From Mesorhizobium loti (GTDB taxonomy: Bacteria; Pseudomonadota; Alphaproteobacteria; Rhizobiales; Rhizobiaceae), in assembly GCA_014189435.1 (NCBI GenBank), contig CP050293.1, forward strand, positions 2,485,001-2,549,000: a DNA stretch of 64,000 bases, written 5' to 3'. Below, piece after piece: positions 1 to 8,406 of this stretch. The translations under genes were made by a program, and so were the position numbers. How positions within the stretch are numbered: position 1 is the stretch's first letter; each line of letters opens with the position of its first letter. The notes below the pieces were generated by a model. The model was not told the DNA's origin. It did not search any database and saw only the letters and a list, made by a program, of their open reading frames with translations.

Positions 1-422
1 ATGCCGGGATGGGCTTCGGACAGTTCCGCACAGATCGGAGCCAGAACGCGCGCGCAGAACCATTCCGCTGCGCTGACCCGGACGACGCCCTCGGCTCCCG
101 CATCGCGCCCGGAGACCGTTCGCTCGATGGCCAGGGTTTCGGCCTCGATGCGTTCGAGCCTTTCCAGGATCGCAACACCGGACTCAGTGAGCGCAAGCGA
201 TCCGGGCAAACGGCGAAAGATTTGTGTGCCAAGGCTGGCCTCGAAAGCCGCGACTCGACGACCCACCGTGGGCTGCGTGGTCCGCAAATTCCGCGCGGCC
301 GCAGAGAGCGAGCCGTGTTTTGCGACCGCCAGCAAAAATCGCAAATCGTCCCAGTTCAACGAGCCCGCCACTGTTCCGGGCTTGGATCGTCGGCTCGCAT
401 CCAGATCTAAACGGCTTCTCAT
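1..422 (-). CDS. LysR-family regulator, N-terminal part (cut by window edge)
   Basis: Reading leftward from an ATG at 422, the frame stays open to the window edge (about 140 residues). It contains a typical LysR winged helix-turn-helix around residues 25-85: LRFLLAVAKHGSLSAAA, then TTQPTVGRRVAAFEASLG. The linker helix and the start of the effector-binding domain follow (VVRVSAAEWF). It should be a DNA-binding transcription factor. The true start could also be the GTG a few codons before the helix-turn-helix. The target genes cannot be judged because the rest lies outside the window. Confidence 0.8.
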   Translation of the reverse strand, partial: MRSRLDLDASRRSKPGTVAGSLNWDDLRFLLAVAKHGSLSAAARNLRTTQPTVGRRVAAFEASLGTQIFRRLPGSLALTESGVAILERLERIEAETLAIERTVSGRDAGAEGVVRVSAAEWFCARVLAPICAELSEAHPG

Positions 423-589
423 TGGTTAGCGGGCTCAGCCCTTTTCTTTTGCACTGTCGCAAAAATTAAAACTACACCCCAACAATGACTTGAAGGGGCA
501 CTTATCCGGATAGGCCAAGTGCCAATTGAATGCCGCACAGTAGAATAGTCGTTCTGTGACGTTAGCGGAATACCCTAAGTCATCGCTGT

Positions 590-904
590 TCTAGGCCCGG
601 GATGGTCCATTGCCATTCTGAAATCAACCAGGCTTCCGCGACCCTAGCACCGAGAAGGTCGTTTGCCCCAGCCGACGCTTGAGATCGAGCAAGGCCAAAG
701 CCTTTCCACGTTTCGCGGAATGAGAGCTCTCCGGGTGATCGGGGGGCTTGTAGGACATGCCGAAGCCAGGAAGGTCCGGGCACACGACGGTGAAGTCAGG
801 CGACAGCAGGTCGGCGACGCAGGATTGGCGGCCCAATCCGCCGAGCCGGACTCGGATGGGGCCACAGTCACTGCTTATTGTCTCGAGGACGAAATTCGTC
901 GAAC
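590..904 (-). pseudogene. alpha/beta hydrolase (haloacetate-dehalogenase-like), decayed N-terminal fragment
   Basis: The reverse strand reads FTVVCPDLPGFGMSYKPPDH, the strand-4 region of the haloacetate dehalogenase branch of alpha/beta hydrolases. Upstream, a start-like MFDEF at 904 is out of frame with the next recognisable stretch (LETISSDCGPIRVRLGG). The HGxP oxyanion loop expected between them is missing, and the nucleophile, acid and histidine regions are absent. At least one frameshift and one deletion are therefore needed. A related intact gene lies at 22907-23767. Confidence 0.6.
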
Positions 905-964
905 ATGAATATCGAGGCGATGCCTTGCGTCATTGAGCCAGCGAGTGACGCGGTTGTATGACTC

Positions 965-1294
965 TTACGGCGTTGACAAATTCAAGCCAATGATGCCGAC
1001 AACGACAATCGCGATGAAGGCCATCCGTTGAAAGTCCAGAACCTCCTGGAACACCAAGGTGCCAACCAAAACCGAGCCGACAGCCCCAATTCCAGTCCAT
1101 ACGACATAGGCCATGCCAAGCGGAAGAGCGGACAGTGCTTTGCCAAGGGTGAACACGGATGCCCCAAGCAGAACCAGCGACAATGCTGTCCACCCCCAAT
1201 TCGCATAGCCATCAGCTTTTTTTGTGGCCAGAGCCCAAGCGACGTCCAGCAGCCCGGAAAGAACGAGTAAGAGCCAGGCCATCGTGTGGCTCAT
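965..1294 (-). CDS. sugE: SMR-family efflux protein, SugE/Gdx type
   Basis: A 109-residue protein with four predicted membrane helices fills the usual size of a small multidrug resistance transporter. The helix-1 acidic residue sits in SGLLDVAWALATKKADGY, and GMAYVVWTGIGAVGSVL is the conserved helix-3 signature, matching the SugE/Gdx branch (guanidinium or quaternary ammonium export by proton antiport) better than EmrE. The start at 1294 overlaps the azoR stop by four bases (ATGA), so the two genes are translationally coupled. Members of this family work as antiparallel dimers in the inner membrane. Confidence 0.88.
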   Translation of the reverse strand: MSHTMAWLLLVLSGLLDVAWALATKKADGYANWGWTALSLVLLGASVFTLGKALSALPLGMAYVVWTGIGAVGSVLVGTLVFQEVLDFQRMAFIAIVVVGIIGLNLSTP

Positions 1295-1932
1295 GGTGTG
1301 ATCCCAAACTGCCCGGCAAGGTCGGTCAACATAGCTTCCGCCGCATTGTTTGCCTTGGCGATTTGGGTCGGATCGCCAGTCGTTGGTCCGACCGGAACGA
1401 CGACTGCGCTGGTCAATCCGATGAACCGCAGCGCTTGCTTGAGATAGGGTGTGGCAAGGTCTGGTCGCTCCCAACTCCATCCGTCCGAGAAGTCACCCGA
1501 ACTTGCCAAGACGACCACCGCCGGTCTGTCAGTTAGCAGGGGCAAATATCCAGCGGTTGGATTGAAAGAAAAGCTTATACCGGGCTGGGTGACCAGATCG
1601 ATGTAGTGTTTGAGCCGATAGGGCGGCGACAGGTTCCACATTGGTGTCGATATCAAGACCGCATCGCTTTGATCGATGCGAGCGACCATTCGACCGATCT
1701 CTTCCCAAGCGGCCGCTTCTTCTGGCAGCATGTCTCGCCCTGCCAGTTTAGCGTATTTTGCCGACAGCAATGCCCCGCTGAACTCGGGAAGCGGTTCGGA
1801 CCAGACATTCAGGTGGTCCACAACGGTATCAGGACGAACAGCTTTGACGGCCGCGATATAGCTTTTGGCGAGGCGGCTCGAGTGAGACCGATCACCTCGA
1901 GGCGACGCTTCGATGTGCAAAAGGGAGTGCAT
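1291..1932 (-). CDS. azoR: FMN-dependent NADH azoreductase / quinone reductase
   Basis: A 213-residue flavodoxin-fold protein. The N-terminal phosphate-binding stretch is LLHIEASPRGDRSHSSRLA, followed by the flavin loop ISTPMWNLSPPYRLKHYIDLV and LASSGDFSDG, all typical of AzoR. Family members reduce quinones and azo dyes with two electrons from NADH, limiting redox cycling. Longer in-frame starts exist upstream, but the ATG at 1932 places the conserved LLHIEASPRG at the usual N-terminal position. It is co-transcribed with sugE and divergent from the LysR gene at 2026, the usual layout for a LysR-controlled detoxification pair. Confidence 0.88.
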   Translation of the reverse strand: MHSLLHIEASPRGDRSHSSRLAKSYIAAVKAVRPDTVVDHLNVWSEPLPEFSGALLSAKYAKLAGRDMLPEEAAAWEEIGRMVARIDQSDAVLISTPMWNLSPPYRLKHYIDLVTQPGISFSFNPTAGYLPLLTDRPAVVVLASSGDFSDGWSWERPDLATPYLKQALRFIGLTSAVVVPVGPTTGDPTQIAKANNAAEAMLTDLAGQFGITP

Positions 1933-2008
1933 ATAGGCTTCCTCGTTAGAGTCCCTGGGTCTATACCGTCGCGCAGTTGCAAATTCTCTCATGAAAATGC
2001 GAAGCGGA

Positions 2009-2024
2009 TTCGCACCGGTGCGAA
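2009..2024. promoter_or_regulatory. 16-bp perfect palindrome in the azoR/LysR divergent region
   Basis: TTCGCACCGGTGCGAA is a perfect 16-base inverted repeat ending one base before the LysR ATG at 2026, within the 93-base gap separating it from azoR. Its position over the ribosome-binding region would suit an autoregulatory operator, but LysR sites usually have a T-N11-A form, so a different regulator or a coincidence remains possible. Confidence 0.45.
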
Positions 2025-2025
2025 G

Positions 2026-2856
2026 ATGATTGATGCGTCCGATCTGAAGCTCGTAGCGACGTTGGCGCGAACGAGGACTGCGGCTGCAGCGGCAAGTGAG
2101 CTCCAGACCCATCCCGCGACGATCTACCGTCGGTTGAATAGCCTTGAGCTCGCGGTCGGTGGGCCGCTGTTCGGAAAGGTCTCCGGGCAATACCGCTCGA
2201 CGCCGCTAGCCAGCGAACTTATCGCGGCACATCAGCGTGTCGAAGATGCGCTTTCCCAGGTTCAGCGGCGAATAGCGGGAGGTGATAAAAGCCTAATTGG
2301 TCGCTTGGTGATCACGACCACGGATTCCCTGGTGCCTATCGTGAGCCGTCTGATTGTGGCCTTTCGCGAGGCGCATCAGCAGATCACCTTCACCTTGAAT
2401 GTTTCAAACGGTTTTGCGGACATGGCCCGGTACGAGGCCGAAATCGCCATCCGGCCTACGCGATCCCCACCAGAGGCGCTGGTGGGGCGGCAAGCGGGTG
2501 ATTTTAGCTTCGGCGTCTATGCCCGCGCTGGCGTGCCTGATGATGCTTGGATAACCCTGGATGACAGTCTTGCTGCAATTCCTTCCTCGCGATGGCTCCA
2601 GGGCAGGATCGGCTCGGGCGGTGGCGTACTGCGGGTAAACAGCATGTGGGCAGCGGCCGAGGCGGCTGCGGCTGGTGCCGGACGGGCGGTTCTACCAGAC
2701 TACCTAGCAAAGGCACATTTGATGCAGCAGATTGGCGAACCAGTCCGCGAGTTGCAATCCCAAGTGTGGTTGCTTGTACACCCAGACTTGAGACGCGTCC
2801 GACGTGTCCGCGCTTTCCTCGATTTTGGATGCCGCTTCCTCAAGAACGAACTTTGA
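2026..2856 (+). CDS. LysR-family transcriptional regulator
   Basis: A 276-residue protein with the LysR helix-turn-helix near residues 5-60 (LKLVATLARTRTAAAAASEL, then THPATIYRRLNSLE) and a periplasmic-binding-like effector domain from about residue 90 (LIGRLVITTTDSLVPIVSRL). The start ATG at 2026 puts the helix-turn-helix at the usual place; the open frame extends further upstream but only through the antisense of azoR. It is divergent from azoR-sugE and is the likely regulator of that pair. The inducer cannot be told from sequence. Confidence 0.85.
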   Translation: MIDASDLKLVATLARTRTAAAAASELQTHPATIYRRLNSLELAVGGPLFGKVSGQYRSTPLASELIAAHQRVEDALSQVQRRIAGGDKSLIGRLVITTTDSLVPIVSRLIVAFREAHQQITFTLNVSNGFADMARYEAEIAIRPTRSPPEALVGRQAGDFSFGVYARAGVPDDAWITLDDSLAAIPSSRWLQGRIGSGGGVLRVNSMWAAAEAAAAGAGRAVLPDYLAKAHLMQQIGEPVRELQSQVWLLVHPDLRRVRRVRAFLDFGCRFLKNEL

Positions 2857-3076
2857 CATCGGCTGCCCTGCTGGCGGATCGAACGACTCATCGGCCTGCA
2901 TTTAAGCTTCGCCGTTGCGGCTGAGCGAAGAGAGCCTCCACGCACCGCGCCCGCAAGGGCTCAATCCTCTGCAATCGGCTCATCCCCTTGACCCGCGACC
3001 GACGCGCCATTCCAGAGAAAGGGTTATGTCCGACTGCTGGCCGTCATGGCTCATGCCGTTCTCCTCCGTCACGCCT

Positions 3077-3452
3077 CTCTATCTTCCGAACGCCCGGCCG
3101 CCAGCGCGTTAGGGCTCTCTCCCACGCGATCGCCATGGATATCCATCCCGTCTGCAATATGGGCGTCAGTGCCCATGTCGTGGAACTCACTGGTGGCGGC
3201 GAGGCAGTGCGTAGTGCCTGGATGCTTAAGTTCATCGAGGGGCTTCGCGCCTTTGAAACCCTGCTCACACATCCATCGACTGGCGGATTCTGTCATGGCG
3301 ACAGCCCGACCATGGCGGATTTCTGCCTTGTGCCGCAGGTTTACAATGCCGAGCGCTGGGGTGTCGATCTCAAGGACATGCCCCGCATTCGGGCGATCGT
3401 TTCCGCGTGCGTGGAACTCCCGGCCTTTCGCGCGGTCCATCCGGTGCGGTAG
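3077..3452 (+). pseudogene. glutathione S-transferase / maleylacetoacetate isomerase, C-terminal remnant
   Basis: The frame carries the C-terminal helical domain of a zeta-class glutathione transferase: RVRALSHAIAMDIHPVCNM, then GDSPTMADFCLVPQVYNAER and the terminal LPAFRAVHP. The thioredoxin-fold N-terminal half that binds glutathione, including the SSCS-like motif, cannot be found in frame upstream, where only degenerate pieces in other frames remain. The gene is therefore a 3' remnant. The full-length enzyme would isomerise maleylacetoacetate in tyrosine breakdown. Confidence 0.7.
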
Positions 3453-4225
3453 ATTGCGAAAGTTCGCGCCGTGCACCTAGGGCGACCACTTTGGACCCCA
3501 CCTCAACGCGCTCTACTTAGGGACGCCGAGAAGGACTCGGCGCTCGCATCATATAGACGGACGATCCGAACCCTCACCAAGGGTCGACGAAGTGCTTCGG
3601 CACAATGGTTCACATGCATGTCGCCCAAAAGTGACCTCAGTTTGGAGTGAACCCCTGGCGCTGGACCACGGGACACGAAAAACTGAGGCGCTCTTGGAGC
3701 CTCAGAGGGAAAAGGCTCATTTGAAGTCCAAGGACCTCGGGGGCACTCGACAAGCTGCAGCTTTGCGCAGGAAGGGTCGTTAGACGCACTGGAGTAACGC
3801 CCGCCCCGCCTCGTCGAACCCATTTTGAAAGCGGAGTTGCTGACTGTCATCGACAAGGATGCGGCAGGGCAACTCAAGACTCGGAAACTCATCCCAGTTC
3901 GGTTCAGTCGGCTCGAAACGGTCTAATGAGGGTGCGGCTGCGCGGAGCCGTGCTGGAAGATCAGGATAACGCGCGCCGCATCGATCACACGGGCGCTGGA
4001 TGGCATCGCCGATCTTTTGACATCCATGCCGCAGCAACGCTACTCGTCGAGCACGCCTGCAGCCGCCGGTCGCGCCGCTGGCGATCATGCCGGCGCGGTC
4101 GTATTGCGCGCTTCTCAAAGACCCTTATCCAGCCCACTGTGTGCCTACGAGGGCAATGGGTCTCTCATCTGGGAAATGACGGCCAAAGGCTCAAGGAATT
4201 CGCCCAGTGGCCAACACGTAGCGGG
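3453..4225. other. stretch without a supported gene
   Basis: Open frames on both strands (for example 3780-4118 on the minus strand) show no family signature that I recognise, no good ribosome-binding site and no promoter. I see nothing definite here; it is probably gene debris like its surroundings. Confidence 0.4.
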
Positions 4226-4237
4226 CAGGAGGTAACG

Positions 4238-4357
4238 AAGGATCTCAAGGACAGACGCCTCTGGTACGGCGTGGTAGCCGTGATCGTGGTATTGGTCGTG
4301 ATTGCGTATGCGGCTGGTTGGTTTGGCGGCACACCGATACCAGCGCCGCAGCAGTGA
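4238..4357 (+). CDS. small single-span membrane protein, possible non-standard start
   Basis: A peptide of about 39 residues (KDLKDRRLWYGVVAVI, a hydrophobic span, then a Gly/Pro tail ending APQQ). A strong AGGAGG at 4229-4234 stands where a start is expected, but the codon there is ACG (TA-ACG-AAG), not ATG, which suggests a start codon lost by a T to C change; the coordinates give the first codon after it. The charged head followed by one transmembrane helix is the only functional hint. Confidence 0.35.
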   Translation, partial: KDLKDRRLWYGVVAVIVVLVVIAYAAGWFGGTPIPAPQQ

Positions 4358-5015
4358 GAGCGATCGCCATTCTGGCTTGGCGGCAGCTGACTGATCAGTC
4401 TCTAAAGGTCGAAGGAAGGGACACCTGATTGGCTGTTTCGCTGGTTCGGCTGCCATCCTGACGACGCACAGGCTGGACCGTTTTGAGATGGCTTCCGCTC
4501 AATTTGTTGGACGGACCGGTCCTTGGATCGCGCGCAATCCGCAACACTCCGCCATCGGGCCGGGTAACTTCGATAGCGGTTTCGACACGGACAAACTGCG
4601 ATCCTACGGAGTAGCCAGGCGCCAGGTCGTGCCAGAAGTCGTACACTGGAGCCACAAGGGCCTAACGACCGGGCGGAAAACTCGCATCGGCCCCGGCCCT
4701 CGGCGGTTTCGAAGCTAAACTGCCACTCCCTTGATCCCGCTGCCCGGCCAGCAATGGAGCCGGGCTACTCCAGCACAGACTCTGCCCGTCGATCACCTCG
4801 ATCGGCACGGACTCCAGACCGACATCGTCGAACAGCCGCGCATTTGACCGCGTTCGCCAAATTAATGGCCGGATCTTTGCGAAGCCTCCACATCTGCGTG
4901 AACGAAGCCCTCCAGGCATCATCGTGATTGGACTTCACGATCCGTTGGGGTCACGCTGGCTGCAGGCATAAGAAGGATATGGGTGGACCAACTATCGTCC
5001 GAATAGGAGGCCAAC
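4358..5015. other. stretch with only one weak open frame
   Basis: The minus-strand frame 4395-4655 (GTG start, 86 residues, containing QFVRVETAIEVTRPDGGVLR) looks mildly protein-like but has no recognised family and a poor ribosome-binding site. No other gene, promoter or repeat is supported. The ribosome-binding site of the next gene (AGGAGG) lies just before 5016. Confidence 0.35.
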
Positions 5016-5453
5016 ATGAAACACCAAACGATCGAGCAACTGCAGATCGTCGCCGAGATCGATCAGGCCTACCCGCGCCAGGCCATGTCGCGCAGCGAAC
5101 GTCTTGAACGCTGGGCGGAGCTCCTCGAACGGAACCCTGACCGGCGTCTCTCGACACTGCCTCAGACCGAGTATCAGCCGGTTAGAGCACGCGGGGCCAT
5201 GCGCGGCGACGGCTCGCCGATCTCAGTCGCTTTCGAGGATCCTGTCCTGCGCGCCGCCGGGTTGGAAAACGACAACTACGGCGAAGCGAAGCGGTTCTTC
5301 GAACTGACCGACAGGCAATTGCATGAGATCATCTGCTATTGTCATTTTGGCGCAACGGTGACCGCCGCAACGGCCGCCCGTCACATCCGTGCGGTGCGTA
5401 CCGGGAGACAGCCCGGCATGTTCGCTCGGTTGCGCGACGCGTTCGTCGGATAA
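5016..5453 (+). CDS. conserved hypothetical protein, 145 residues
   Basis: Preceded by AGGAGG eight bases upstream of the ATG. The protein is soluble and helix-rich, with MSRSERLERWAELLERNP near residue 30 and a C-terminal FELTDRQLHEIICYCHFG followed by a basic tail. I do not recognise a named domain; comparable small proteins are common in rhizobia. Codon use looks normal for a high-GC alphaproteobacterium and there is no sign of decay. Function unknown. Confidence 0.7.
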   Translation: MKHQTIEQLQIVAEIDQAYPRQAMSRSERLERWAELLERNPDRRLSTLPQTEYQPVRARGAMRGDGSPISVAFEDPVLRAAGLENDNYGEAKRFFELTDRQLHEIICYCHFGATVTAATAARHIRAVRTGRQPGMFARLRDAFVG

Positions 5454-5541
5454 AGCCAGCGCCGTTTCGCAGCATCATTTTTGAAGCGCTCGCATGGAAA
5501 GCCTCCGCCGCAGCGCGGGCAAGCGCTCCCCACGCGGGAAG

Positions 5542-5721
5542 GCTGCGTTGTATGAGGGATGGTGCGGTCATGATTATCCGAGGTGCTTTTCGAGAGCGGC
5601 GTCAAGGTCTGCTGGGCTGAGCTGCACCATCTGTTGCGCCGAACTCTGCAGGGCGATTGCCGGCAGGTGAATGAACGCGCCGACGCGTCGCCAGGCAAGC
5701 CTGAAAAATTTGGCACTCCTT
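5542..5721 (-). repeat. duplicated 180-bp segment (fabH start plus upstream region), partial copy
   Basis: This segment is a near copy of 62144-62322. On the minus strand it holds the first codons of the fabH-like gene (MTAPSL.QRS) and the preceding stretch encoding [11 protein letters not shown]. The copy ends at 5721 inside the left arm of a CIRCE element (TTGGCACTC), exactly where the homologous copy continues into the full element and groES. Identity breaks abruptly at both ends, so it is a duplicated or rearranged fragment without a downstream gene. Confidence 0.8.
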
Positions 5722-5785
5722 CTACAGGGCCGGTGAAGCCGCCCCGACGGTTGGGTAGCGACTGCGCGAGACCGGATGGCCATCG

Positions 5786-5971
5786 CTAGCTCTCCGCATG
5801 GCTAAAGACCACAGCGCCGTTGTCGTTACGAACTTCAACGGCGACGATTCCATCGTCACCTTTTCGGGTCTGGAACATCTTGATTGCATGGTCTTTCGCA
5901 GTCTTCTCGGCGTCGAACGTCTCCTTGTCGACGATGCCCTGTCTTCCGTACCAGATGACAGTGAAGGCCAT
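5786..5971 (-). CDS. small conserved protein, VIWYG family, copy 1
   Basis: A 61-residue protein starting MAFTVIWYGRQGIVDKETFD and ending with a beta-rich GIVAVEVRNDNGAVVF. It is clearly paralogous to the 62-residue protein at 34439-34627 (shared VIWYG..GIV, FDAEK, DGIV.VEVR, VVFS). The alternating hydrophobic pattern suggests a small alpha/beta fold. The longer frame upstream of 5971 is not supported by this alignment. AAAGGAA lies shortly upstream. Function unknown. Confidence 0.72.
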   Translation of the reverse strand: MAFTVIWYGRQGIVDKETFDAEKTAKDHAIKMFQTRKGDDGIVAVEVRNDNGAVVFSHAES

Positions 5972-6181
5972 TTTTGGTCGTTCCTTTGCGCCAAGTATAC
6001 AGGAATTCAGGGCGGTAGGGGATGAAAGCACGGTGCCACATTCAAGCATTGGCGCTCCACAGGGCCGGTGAACTAGCCGCATCTGGACTCCAAACGGCAA
6101 GAGGTCGCATTCTGCCCTGGGGGAAGAGGGGCGTGGACAAGCACCCCTACGACAATCGCTCTGGACAGTGGCGCAAGGGTA

Positions 6182-6468
6182 CCCGCCGGCAAACGCCGTC
6201 GTCGTTCTGGCAACCCGTCGTGGTGGGTGTCCATCTTTGCGGGCGGCGCATTCCTGGCCGGCTTGCTGACCCTTGAAATCGACCCACCTCTCGTAGGCTG
6301 CAACATCAAGGGCAATATCAGCTACAACACAGGCGAGCGCATCTACCATGTTCCGCGGACAGGAATACTACTGGCAGACACGTATAAGCCTTTGGAAAGG
6401 GGAGCGGTGGTTTTGCTCTGAAGCGGCCGCCCGCAAAGCTGGCTGGCGGAAATCGAGACTGGCCTTTT
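6182..6468 (+). pseudogene. ExoI / thermonuclease-related protein, frameshifted C-terminal part
   Basis: The plus strand encodes one transmembrane segment (WWVSIFAGGAFLAGLL) and then the strongly conserved GCNIKGNISYNTGERIYHVP. There the frame breaks: after the proline codon an extra C near 6355 shifts the reading frame, and the expected continuation GQEYYWQTRISLWKGERWFC is found one base over, ending with a stop at 6466-6468. This is the tail seen in succinoglycan-associated ExoI-like proteins. The start could not be fixed. Confidence 0.65.
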
Positions 6469-6740
6469 TATTAAGCATATGAGCCCAGTACGAAGACGCC
6501 ATGTGGCGCGCTCGCCCAGTGTTGCGACGCTGAGCTGAAGATCCACATGCAACGCCAGTTGCGAAGCGTCTCTTCGCTCAGCTGTCCGCGGTAGTGAGCG
6601 ATGGCGTCTTAGAGTGAGATAGTTCGAGTCAGACACGGGGCGCTATTGCGTTGATGGAGTTCTTGATCGGCGACCGCCCTTGGCTACCAAGCGCAACGAA
6701 CGCCGGCGGAAGAAAGAGGCGGCTTAAGGAAGTGACTTGG

Positions 6741-7148
6741 CTAGATCAACCGATGCCGCTCCTTAGATTCGTTTGCCCGTCGCCTCGTGCCATTGGTGTC
6801 AGTGGTTTTAGCTCGATGCGCCGCGTCGCTTTGAGCACGATCTGTGTTCTTCTTCCTTCCGCTAGCGCCGCCTTCATTCTCCCATCGCTCGATCGTCCTC
6901 CGTTCGAGCGCCTTACGCGTCTTAAGCACGTCGAACTCAATGCCGACGCCAGCCGATAGAGCTTCGCTTGCGATGGCGTCGGCAAGATCGGCGTCGGAGA
7001 TTTCCAGTTCAGGAAAGATCTGTCTTATTGCTGCTAGGGCTTCCGAGAGAGCAAATGATTTCGGGTCTCTTTGGACCTCGTTGAGGAAGGCGCTAATTGC
7101 GGCGCGCACTTCAGGCTGAATTCGGTGGGTCGGGTCCGCGCTATTCAT
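6741..7148 (-). CDS. hypothetical protein, 135 residues
   Basis: Starts at an ATG with AGGAGA eight bases upstream and a stress-type promoter at 7173-7198. The N-terminal 90 residues are acidic and helical (HRIQPEVRAAISAFLNEVQRD and PELEISDADLADAIASEAL); the C-terminal 45 are highly basic and probably disordered (GRKKNTDRAQ, GTRRRANESKERHRL). No known domain recognised. The basic tail could bind nucleic acid, but that is only an inference from charge. Confidence 0.65.
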   Translation of the reverse strand: MNSADPTHRIQPEVRAAISAFLNEVQRDPKSFALSEALAAIRQIFPELEISDADLADAIASEALSAGVGIEFDVLKTRKALERRTIERWENEGGASGRKKNTDRAQSDAAHRAKTTDTNGTRRRANESKERHRLI

Positions 7149-7172
7149 GGCGATTCTCCTGGCAATCGTCTT

Positions 7173-7198
7173 AACGGTGCATACACGTTGAGGGTTCC
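7173..7198 (-). promoter_or_regulatory. EcfG-type promoter (18-base gap) for the 6741-7148 gene
   Basis: On the minus strand GGAAC (7198-7194) is followed after 18 bases by GTT (7175-7173), with C before GTT to give CGTT. A transcript would start about 18 bases before the ATG at 7148. The spacing is one base longer than in most sites in this window. Confidence 0.55.
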
Positions 7199-7299
7199 CT
7201 CACGCGCGCGGGCAGCAGTATCCGCGGGCATGAGTGGTTGGCCGCATTCACCGTGGCATTTATTCGCCTAGTTCTCCGGCCATTCGCGCAGGACGAGCT

Positions 7300-7558
7300 G
7301 ATGACGATGTGGAAGATTGGCCGCGATGTCGGCAATATGTACCATTGGAACGGCCGGCTTCTGCCGGTCGAGGATCTGTGCGCCCTGGCACGCGAACATG
7401 ACATCATCACCGTGGTCGACGGAGCGCAGACCTTCGCCCAGATGCCGCTCAGCTTCCGAAAGCTCGACTGCGACATCTTCGTGACGAGCTTGCATAAATG
7501 GCTCGGCGCGCAGGTGGGCAACGGCATGTTAGTTGTCAGGAAGAAAAAGGAATTGACC
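7300..7558 (+). pseudogene. class V aminotransferase fragment (PLP-lysine region)
   Basis: This piece contains the core of a class V pyridoxal-phosphate enzyme (isopenicillin-N-epimerase or cysteine-desulfurase-like): DIITVVDGAQTFAQMPLSF with the cofactor-binding aspartate, then VTSLHKWLGAQVGNGML with the Schiff-base lysine. There is no N-terminal domain before it, and after KKKELTCGLSR the similarity stops. It is an internal fragment flanked by unrelated debris. Confidence 0.65.
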
Positions 7559-7662
7559 TGCGGGCTGTCGCGCGTGTTCTGTAAAAAGGTTGGATCGGAT
7601 GCAACATCGCGTCCAAGATATTCTAATCCTCTTCGAGCCGACCACCAGGGAAAGCTGGGGCG

Positions 7663-7836
7663 CTAATGGCAAGCAAAGATGGGCAAAATCAGAGTGACCC
7701 GCGTTGGCATAGGCTTTAGGACCAAGACAAGATGGCCGGTGCCGTGTCCTTCGCCATCGACGAGGCTTAGCTGTTTTCCGGTTTGCTCCACCTGCTTCAA
7801 TGCCCGGCGAATTTCTCCATCAGTAAGGCTAGGCAC
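7663..7836 (-). pseudogene. phage-type integrase, N-terminal remnant
   Basis: A GTG at 7836 begins PSLTDGEIRRALKQVEQTGK, followed by LSLVDGEGHGTGHLVLVLKP. This is the N-terminal arm (DUF4102-like) of tyrosine integrases carried by islands. After about 48 residues the reading frame runs into unrelated sequence (LILPIFACH) and stops. The catalytic domain is missing, so this is a scar of a former mobile element. Confidence 0.6.
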
Positions 7837-8406
7837 AGGGCTCTCCTGTCGGCTCTCAAGTGGGGTCGCCAGACGGGTAAGCAGGGGTCGGCGACTGGGG
7901 TCACAGGGGGCTGCAATCCTCCTTAAAACAGGCCCCACCCTGCCACAATATCCGGGAGTTCGACAAGTAAAAAATGTCGATGATTCAATGTGTAACAGCG
8001 TGATCCTACGTGATAGAAATAGGATGAGTGGGATGGTTATGCACCAATACACTTTGACAGTAATCACATTATTTATCAAATACTTGCGCTCCATTTCTAG
8101 AACGCTGGTGCCGTTAACTGGGGCATGTATCGAGTGACCGCTTGTGATCTTTCACGCTTGGGCATGATCGCATTTGCTCAGTACTCTGACGTCCCGATCA
8201 ACCACGGAATCCGAACGCTCATCTATATAGCCAGCGCCCCTCGGAACGGCTGAACGGCCTCTCTGCTACTCTGGCGGAGCCGCCTTTACCAGCGGCAGTG
8301 CGCGTGTGGATCTGAAGACAACGAGGATCGATTTGTCCTAGGCCTCATGAGTCATATACCAACTCGGCGCTAATCGCAGAATTCGGTGATCTTTCCAACT
8401 GGCCGA
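7837..8406. other. stretch without a supported gene
   Basis: No open frame with a recognisable product, no EcfG-type promoter and no clear terminator. The local base composition around 7970-8100 is richer in A and T than the flanks, consistent with imported DNA next to the integrase remnant. Confidence 0.4.
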
